Origin: CAYSLU01 sp964431965
GTDB lineage: Bacteria > Verrucomicrobiota > Kiritimatiellia > CAIKKV01 > CAYSLU01
NCBI GenBank assembly: GCA_964431965.1
Contig: CAYSLU010000056.1
Span: 1 to 35,614 of the forward strand
Direction: 5' to 3'
Length of the DNA stretch: 35,614 nt
Below the pieces are notes generated by a model that did no database searches, was not told where the DNA came from, and saw nothing but the letters and a program-made list of their open reading frames with translations. A program made the position numbers and the translations under genes. Positions within the stretch are counted from its first letter, which is position 1. Every line of letters starts with the position of its first letter. This document shows positions 24,422-29,792 of the stretch, piece by piece.

Positions 24422-25609
24422 ATGAGTCAGACGGAGAAGGAATCGAACGCCTACGCGAGCGGGCTTGCCGAGGGCAAGGCGATCCTGTTGGGACGGTCCG
24501 GTTCGACGCGCAACATCGAAGCGGGCGGGGCGCACCACCGCAGCCTGGCGGGCGCGACCGCCCGCTACCTGGGAATTGCGGGCGCCGAGGTCGTGGCGCA
24601 GGTCACGGCCTTTCACCGGGAGAGAGTTGATCGCGCTCCCGATCCCGGCCGGTATCCTGAAGCCCGGGGCGCGCGCGACATCCTGCTGAGGCGCTACGCC
24701 GGGATGGCGGAGGCGGGGATGGACGCCGCGCTGATTGCGCTGGTGGAGTCGCTGGGGTTCTGGCAGAAGCACGTCATGGTCCACCGCTACGGCAAGGTTG
24801 CCAACCCGGTGGCGATCGACAAGCTGCGCGAGCGCTGCCGGGTCGTCTACCTGCCCGACAGCGACCACGGACCGCTGCATTTCAAGAACGTCGACGACCC
24901 GCTGGAGACCTGGACCCCGAAGCCGCCGGAGCCGCAGGGACAGCCGTGGCCGCACGCGCCACTCTACTACGATGGCACCGGCAGCGGCCTGCACGTGGAC
25001 GAGGATCCGGTGGAGATCTTTCCCCTGAATGCCGTGTCGCTCTGCAAGGAGCATTGCGCCACGGTCCCGCAGGTGCGCGAGTTCATGGTCCGCTACAGCC
25101 ACTTCTGGGAGGGCGCGAACCTGCTGGTGCACGACGAGAAGGGAAACTCCGTCGCCTTCGAGAAGGCCTCGCGCAACCGGATCGCGGTGCGCGACGCCCA
25201 ACCGGGCGGCCTCAACTACATCAATGGCATGAGCGCGTTCGACGAGGAGTACCAGGCCTTCATCAGCAGCCAGCGCCGGACGTACCTTCAGCTGACCGGC
25301 CAGGGCGCCGATTCCGTGGAAGCCTGCTACTTCCGCTTCTGCGACGGAGTGCTCCGAAACATGAAGCGCCGCATGGGTGAGCTGGCCGGCGAACCCACGC
25401 TGGCCGCGCTCCTGACCGTGATGACCAGCCGCGATCCGGACGGGGCTCTCTGCAAGTCCGGGCGGAAGGTCCACCCCGATGAAGTTAATCCGGGTGTCAC
25501 GCTGTATCAGACGCTCCATTTCCTCAAGAGCCGGATCATGCTGAGGCGCCAGTGGCGGGGGGCGACCCCGGTGTGGGAAGACCCGTGGGAAGAGGTTCGC
25601 TATATCTGA
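24422..25609 (+). CDS. Peptidase C45 / acyltransferase (AAT)-like Ntn-hydrolase homologue
   Basis: A 395-residue protein. Seen: CRVVYLPDSDHGPLHFKNVDDP (Cys139 onward), which resembles the AAT/C45 nucleophile region (normally GCT..., then a [RQ]NxDW/DD segment), and later CATVPQVREFMVRYSHFWEGANLLVHDEKGNSVAFEKAS, which matches the 'c-tv-ea...-N-ll-D--G-...-vE' core of that family. Known: C45 enzymes are Ntn hydrolases that self-cleave before the Cys and hydrolyse or transfer acyl/amide groups. Here the residue before Cys139 is Arg, not Gly, so autoprocessing is uncertain. No signal peptide. ATG 24422 lies 69 bp after the MFS gene. Functional call is tentative. Confidence 0.5.
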   Translation: MSQTEKESNAYASGLAEGKAILLGRSGSTRNIEAGGAHHRSLAGATARYLGIAGAEVVAQVTAFHRERVDRAPDPGRYPEARGARDILLRRYAGMAEAGMDAALIALVESLGFWQKHVMVHRYGKVANPVAIDKLRERCRVVYLPDSDHGPLHFKNVDDPLETWTPKPPEPQGQPWPHAPLYYDGTGSGLHVDEDPVEIFPLNAVSLCKEHCATVPQVREFMVRYSHFWEGANLLVHDEKGNSVAFEKASRNRIAVRDAQPGGLNYINGMSAFDEEYQAFISSQRRTYLQLTGQGADSVEACYFRFCDGVLRNMKRRMGELAGEPTLAALLTVMTSRDPDGALCKSGRKVHPDEVNPGVTLYQTLHFLKSRIMLRRQWRGATPVWEDPWEEVRYI

Positions 25610-25846
25610 ACCTGCGGCGAATTTGCTTCACGGCCAGCCCCTGCAGGGCCATGTCACGCGCGAGATCGTCGAAAGCATGACGGGGGCGCGTCCTTCCCGG
25701 ACCTGAACGGTAACCCTTACCGGGATGCCCGACCGATGCGTACCTGTTCGCGCACAACGCCTGGACGCCACCGCATCGAAGCGCCGACGGCGTGACGTCG
25801 GCTTCGCGGGACGCGAGCGGCGCCGGCGCGATGCCCTCCGTGCCGC
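25610..25846. other. Apparently non-coding, decayed region
   Basis: Part of a ~700-bp stretch between the Ntn-hydrolase-like gene and the E1-fusion gene. Short protein-like frames occur on the plus strand (DAYLFAHNAWTPPH near 25735-25776) but are broken by stops, and I recognise no gene. A small GGTAACCCTTACC inverted repeat lies near 25712. Best read as eroded coding DNA. Confidence 0.45.
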
Positions 25847-26280
25847 TCAGTTCGTCGGCATCCCGTCGGCGGCTGTGGCGCACAGGCTGCCGGGATTGTT
25901 CGCAATGACGGTATTTCGATGGCCGCCCTTGTCGTGGATCAACTCGCGGCTAGCCCCTCTGCACATCCCGTTGTTCGCGATCAGCGAGTCCGTCAGCCGC
26001 TCCAGAACCATGCCGGAGCAAGGTCCGCCCGTGCCCTCGGCCCGGTCCAGCCCGTTGCCGAAGAAGATTGAATGGCGGATGCACCAGACCCTGGCTCGGT
26101 AGTCGAAGAAGCCGCTGCCGGAGAAGAACGCAGTGCGGCAGTCATCAATCACCAGGTTCTGCTCTCCGGCCTGTTTGTCCGGGCTGCCGTTCTGGCCGGA
26201 ATCGCCGTTGCTGGTGAAGACTCCCGCCCTTTACACGCACTGCCTCTACGGATAGTCTCTCAAGATTAGTTCCGCGGTAA
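25847..26280 (-). pseudogene. Frameshifted remnant of a parallel beta-helix protein
   Basis: The minus frame from 26230 to the stop at 25847 encodes ~127 residues with the look of a right-handed beta-helix C-terminus: VFTSNGDSGQNGSPDKQAGE, LVIDDCRTAFFSGSGFFDY, IRHSIFFGNGL, LTDSLIANNGMCRGAS, RNTVIANNPGS. The frame is closed upstream by a TAA (26233-26231), but shifting frame there continues sensibly as LSVEAVRVKGG before VFTSN, indicating a frameshift. No start codon with a ribosome-binding site is present, and the N-terminal bulk of such a protein is missing. Interpreted as the 3' remnant of a large secreted-protein gene. Confidence 0.55.
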
Positions 26281-26317
26281 TCTATTCGAGTTGAGTGCCG
26301 ATCTGGACGGAGGCGTT

Positions 26318-28495
26318 ATGACCACCGGTTGCCGCAAGGATCCGTTTCTTCCGTGTCTCCATCGGACCATCGCGCTCGTAGGTGAGGAGCCGGTCGAATC
26401 GCTCCGCACGAAGACGGTGGCCATCGGCGGATGCGGCGGGTTGGGCGGCGCGGCCTGCCTTACGCTGGCGCGCATGGGCGTCGGCGGCTTCACGCTGGCC
26501 GATCCCGGCGTCTTTGACGAACCGGACATCAACCGCCAGTGGTGCGCCAACCACGAGACGCTCGGGCGCAACAAGGCCGAAGTCTACGCCGAGGCGCTGC
26601 GTGCCATAAACCCCGACGTGAAGGTGCGGCTGCACACGGAAGGCGTCCAAGACGACAACGTACAGGCGTTCGTCGCGGGAGCCGACCTGCTGATCGACTG
26701 CCTGGACATGCGGGTACCCGTCGCGCGGCGATCCCGGATGTTCGAGGTCGCGCGCGGGCAGGGCATCTACAGCATCACGGCGCCTGTCCTGGGATTCGGG
26801 TGCGCGGTTGTCGTGTCGGCCCCCGATGGCATGCCGATGGTCGCGGTCGGCGGGATGATCGACCGGGCGTCGGAGGCTTCGGTCCTCCCGGAGTTGCTGC
26901 GTGACATCTTCGTGCCGGAGCACGTGGACGCCATGGAGCGGCTTATGCCGGAGCATCGGGTTCCGTCCGTGGCGCCGGGACCGTCGCTCGCCAACGCGCT
27001 GGTATGCACCGAGGCGTTGCTCATCCTGGCCGGTGCGACTGTGCCGGGGTGGCGGCCACCCCTCTGTCTGCCGCAGCTCTTCGCCGTGGACATGGTTCGG
27101 ATGAACTACCGGATCGTCAACATGGCCGAGTTCCTCCAGCGGATGGCGGCTCCGCGCGCTCGCGCGACGCGCGTGGCTCCGGCTACGGCTGATGTCTCCC
27201 CGGCCTCCGCGCCGGGCGGGTGGGCCGCGGTTCTCGAGCAGGTCGGGTGGAACACCAATCTGCTTCCGCACGAGGTGGTGCCGGTCGATCTGCTGACCGA
27301 CAGCTGGTCCGAGATCCATGCCCCGCCGCCCCGCCGGGCGCCGGCGGAGGAGGGGACGTACGGGCCGGGGCGCTGCGAGCAAGCCATACAGGGGCTGTAC
27401 GGATATCGGCACGTGATGCCGGTCTTCCGCGGCCGTTTCGCGGAGGCGATTCTCGGCAAGGCCATTGCGCGGCCGGGGACCGCGATCGCATGCAACGCCC
27501 TGTTCCCCAGCACACGGTTTCACCTTGAGTCCAACGGCGCCACGCTGGTCGATGTCGGCGTCCCCGAAGCGTCGAACACGCTGGGGGGGCATCCATTCAA
27601 AGGTGACATCGACCTTGATCGGCTGCGTCAGGCTTTGGCGGATAGCAAGGTCCGGGCCGTGTACGTGGAGCTGGCGGTCAATGCGACGGGGGGGCACCCG
27701 ATATCGCTGGCGAACCTCCGCGCGTTGCGCGAGGCCACCCGGGCCGCACAGATCCCCCTGGCGCTCGATGCGACGCGCGCCTTCGAGAACGCCGCTCTCC
27801 TGCGCGAGCGCGAGGAGGGGCTGGCGGGGCGCAGCCTGATCGGACTCGTGCGCGAGATGTGCTCACACTCCGACGCGTGCGCCACCAGCCTGACCAAGGA
27901 CTTCCCTGCGTCCTCCGGGGCGTTCATCGGGGTCAATCAGCCGGACCTGTTCCAGCGGCTCTGCGATCTGCGGCTGGCGTTTGGCGACGGTTTTGCGGAG
28001 GAGGCCCGATCGGCGCTTTGCGGCTCGTTGGCCGTGGCCCCGGAAGACCCGCAGGGCGCCCTTGGCCGAGTGCGGCAGGTTCATCGGCTCTGGCTGGCGC
28101 TCCGGTCGCTCGGGGTTTCGGTGGTGGAGCCGGCTGGCGGACACGCCGTGTTTGTGGACGCAGCCGCGCTGCTCCCTCACCTCGCGCCCGGGCAGTTCGC
28201 GGCGCACGCGGTGTGCGGCGCCGTCTATGCCCTGGCCGGCGTGCGCGGAGGGGTGAGCTTTCTGTCGCCTCACCACGAGCAAGCCCAGGCCCAGATCGTT
28301 CGCTTTGCGGTGCCGGTCTTCCGGTATGCCGATGCCGACCTGGATCGTCTGGTTGTGGGGTTCAAATGGCTGCTTGAGATGAAGGCTTCAGTCCCCGGGT
28401 TGGCTCGCGTGGGAGGGCCGGCCGGCGCCGTCGGGCGGTTTGCATCCACATATCGGCCGCTGGCCCGGCCCGGGTACTGCTCTGGAGGTGCCTGA
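26318..28495 (+). CDS. E1/ThiF-type adenylating domain fused to tryptophanase-like PLP lyase
   Basis: A 725-residue two-enzyme protein. Residues ~1-275 are an E1/MoeB/ThiF/TcdA-type domain: VAIGGCGGLGG (35-44, nucleotide loop), Asp62, INRQ (71-74, Arg73), LGRNKAE (Lys86) and LLIDCLDM (Asp130), the positions expected for ATP-Mg adenylation. The paired zinc CxxC motifs of MoeB/ThiF are absent. After a Pro/Ala linker, residues ~300-690 follow tryptophanase/tyrosine phenol-lyase: FRGRFAEAI, HPFKGDIDLDRLRQAL, VNATGGHPISLANLRAL (Asn455), LALDATRAFENA (Asp484, Arg487), TSLTKDFP (PLP Lys527), PAGGHAVFVD and IVRFAVP (Arg662). ATG 26318 has GGAGG 4 bases upstream. It overlaps the PP-loop gene (TGATG), so the products are made together. 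Likely reaction: beta-elimination on cysteine or an aromatic amino acid linked to carboxylate adenylation; this is inference. Confidence 0.85.
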   Translation: MTTGCRKDPFLPCLHRTIALVGEEPVESLRTKTVAIGGCGGLGGAACLTLARMGVGGFTLADPGVFDEPDINRQWCANHETLGRNKAEVYAEALRAINPDVKVRLHTEGVQDDNVQAFVAGADLLIDCLDMRVPVARRSRMFEVARGQGIYSITAPVLGFGCAVVVSAPDGMPMVAVGGMIDRASEASVLPELLRDIFVPEHVDAMERLMPEHRVPSVAPGPSLANALVCTEALLILAGATVPGWRPPLCLPQLFAVDMVRMNYRIVNMAEFLQRMAAPRARATRVAPATADVSPASAPGGWAAVLEQVGWNTNLLPHEVVPVDLLTDSWSEIHAPPPRRAPAEEGTYGPGRCEQAIQGLYGYRHVMPVFRGRFAEAILGKAIARPGTAIACNALFPSTRFHLESNGATLVDVGVPEASNTLGGHPFKGDIDLDRLRQALADSKVRAVYVELAVNATGGHPISLANLRALREATRAAQIPLALDATRAFENAALLREREEGLAGRSLIGLVREMCSHSDACATSLTKDFPASSGAFIGVNQPDLFQRLCDLRLAFGDGFAEEARSALCGSLAVAPEDPQGALGRVRQVHRLWLALRSLGVSVVEPAGGHAVFVDAAALLPHLAPGQFAAHAVCGAVYALAGVRGGVSFLSPHHEQAQAQIVRFAVPVFRYADADLDRLVVGFKWLLEMKASVPGLARVGGPAGAVGRFASTYRPLARPGYCSGGA

Positions 28496-29387
28496 TGACG
28501 GACGGAACGGCGAAGGTGAAGGCGATCGGGTTGTTGTCGGGCGGGCTCGACTCGACGCTGGCGGTTCGCGTCATGATCGACCAGGGGATTGACGTGATCG
28601 CCGTGAAGTTCACGTCGCCCTTCTGCCAGTGCGACTCCGGCGGCTGCTGCCACGCCGCCGAGGCGGCGCGGAAGATGGGGGTTCCGCTCAAGGTGTTCGC
28701 CAAGGGCGATGACTATCTGGACGTCGTGCGGCATCCGCGGCACGGCTACGGAGCCGGCATGAACCCCTGCATCGACTGCCGGATCTTCATGCTGCGCAAG
28801 ACGCGCGCGTACATGGAAGAGATCGGCGCGGCCTTTGTGTTCACGGGCGAGGTTCTTGGTCAGCGGCCCATGAGTCAGCATCGGCGGGCCATGGAACTGA
28901 TTGAGCGTGAAGCCGACATGGCGGGCCTGATCGTGCGCCCGCTGTCGGCCCGCCACCTGGATCCGACCGAGGCCGAGGCGAAGGGGTGGATCGACCGCGA
29001 GCGCCTGCTGGCGATCGAGGGGCGTAGCCGGAAGCCCCAGATCGCGCTGGCGGCCGAATACGGCATCCGGGACTACCCGTGCCCGGCTGGCGGCTGCCTG
29101 CTGACGGACTCGCACTTCGCGGCACGATTACGCGATCTCTTTGCGCATCAGGAGCAGGTCGGAATGGCGGATATCCGCCTGCTCAAGGTCGGCCGCCATT
29201 TCCGACTGAACGGCTGCAAGCTCGTCTGCGGGCGGGACGAGAAGGAGAACCAGGCGCTGGAGCGGATCAGGGGTGGCGATGATCTCTTGCTGGGCATCGT
29301 CGGGGGCGTGGGCCCGACGGTTCTGGTTCGCGGCGCGGCGTCTGACGACGCCGTGCGCCTGGCTGCTGCCATCGCGGCGGCCTACGC
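28495..29387 (+). CDS. PP-loop ATPase, MnmA/ThiI-like thiolation enzyme (3' end lost in gap)
   Basis: At least 297 residues are visible. Seen: the PP-loop SGGLDSTLAVRVMIDQG (residues ~15-31). A Cys-rich insert FCQCDSGGCCHAAEAARKMG follows, then NPCIDCRIFMLRKTRAYMEE, FVFTGEVLGQRPMSQHRRAMELI, RPLSARHLDPTEAEAKGWIDRERLLAIEGRSRKPQIALA, and YPCPAGGCLLTD. Known: PP-loop ATPases adenylate a carbonyl, often on tRNA, before sulfur transfer. This family is often annotated as tRNA 4-thiouridine or 2-thiouridine synthase-like, with Cys pairs likely acting in sulfur relay or as an Fe-S ligand set. The C-terminal ~60 residues before the gap form a small domain of unclear role. Start ATG 28495 overlaps the previous stop (TGATG) with GGAGG ahead of it. 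Anything after the gap in this frame looks non-coding. Confidence 0.8.
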
Positions 29388-29487
29388 NNNNNNNNNNNNN
29401 NNNNNNNNNNNNNNNNNNNNNNNNNNNNNNNNNNNNNNNNNNNNNNNNNNNNNNNNNNNNNNNNNNNNNNNNNNNNNNNNNNNNNNN
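29388..29487. other. Assembly gap (100 N)
   Basis: Exactly 100 undetermined bases. The PP-loop gene enters it from the left still open, and the right contig begins with seven A residues and a hairpin. Real length and adjacency of the two sides are unknown. Confidence 0.99.
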
Positions 29488-29525
29488 AAAAAAAGAGGGG
29501 CCCCACCCCGAGGGGTAGGGCCCCC
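29488..29525 (-). terminator. Intrinsic terminator (minus strand)
   Basis: On the minus strand, a 13-bp GC-rich stem with one mismatch (arms 29512-29524 and 29497-29509, loop of two bases TC) is followed by CTCTTTTTTT reading into the gap. This is a textbook rho-independent terminator for transcription coming from the right. It lies 28 bp beyond the stop of the 13-residue ORF at 29554-29595. The T-tract is at the contig edge, so its full length is unknown. Confidence 0.7.
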
Positions 29526-29553
29526 ACCAATGGAGCCACCGTCAACTTCGGTG

Positions 29554-29595
29554 CTAGAACGTTGCTCCGGAGGCTCCGTACATCTCAATCGACAT
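29554..29595 (-). CDS. Possible 13-residue peptide with consensus ribosome-binding site
   Basis: ATG at 29595 encodes MSIEMYGASGATF and then a UAG. The start is preceded by AAGGAGG (29609-29603 on the minus strand) with a 7-base spacer, close to a perfect Shine-Dalgarno, and the stop is followed 28 bp later by a strong terminator. The combination looks deliberate, but the peptide is too short to recognise. It could be a leader peptide of an attenuator, a RiPP-type precursor, the edge of something lost in the gap, or chance. Confidence 0.3.
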   Translation of the reverse strand: MSIEMYGASGATF

Positions 29596-29611
29596 AGGCC
29601 CACCTCCTTCT

Positions 29612-29710
29612 TCAGGGATTAGTACACGTCCACGCCGAACCCCCAGTAAGCTCAGCTTGGAACACCGTCAGTATGATCCCGCCTTTCGTGGCGGACGTCA
29701 AGTCCGCCAT
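29612..29710 (-). CDS. Possible 32-residue peptide
   Basis: ATG at 29710 encodes 32 residues, beginning MADLTSATKGG and ending SAWTCTNP, then UGA. The stop is 16 bases before the start of the 13-residue ORF, so the two would form a tiny bicistron ending at the terminator. No clear Shine-Dalgarno precedes this start. The composition (hydrophobic middle, one Trp, one Cys) is not that of a random GC-rich shadow frame, which would be Arg/Ala-rich, but this is weak evidence. Confidence 0.25.
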   Translation of the reverse strand: MADLTSATKGGIILTVFQAELTGGSAWTCTNP

Positions 29711-29792
29711 GCCGCAGATCCCGCTCGCCGATCCGGCCCGTCGGCGCTAATCTCCGGCCTTTTCGTTCACCACTCAGAAAGGCAGGCAGTCG

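Noticed and set aside
25536..25883. A 115-codon minus-strand frame overlapping the end of the Ntn-hydrolase-like gene
   Set aside because: No ribosome-binding site or recognisable motif; part of it is antisense to a supported gene.
29488..29622. Continuation of the PP-loop reading frame after the second gap
   Set aside because: The sequence there is a terminator hairpin and the minus-strand small-ORF region; the joined frame depends on the arbitrary length of 100 N.
29612..29710. TnaC-like leader peptide (single Trp, ends in Pro-stop) controlling the tryptophanase-like gene
   Set aside because: It lies downstream of, and on the opposite strand to, the tryptophanase-like gene, with a terminator pointing away from it; Trp-to-Pro spacing also differs from TnaC.
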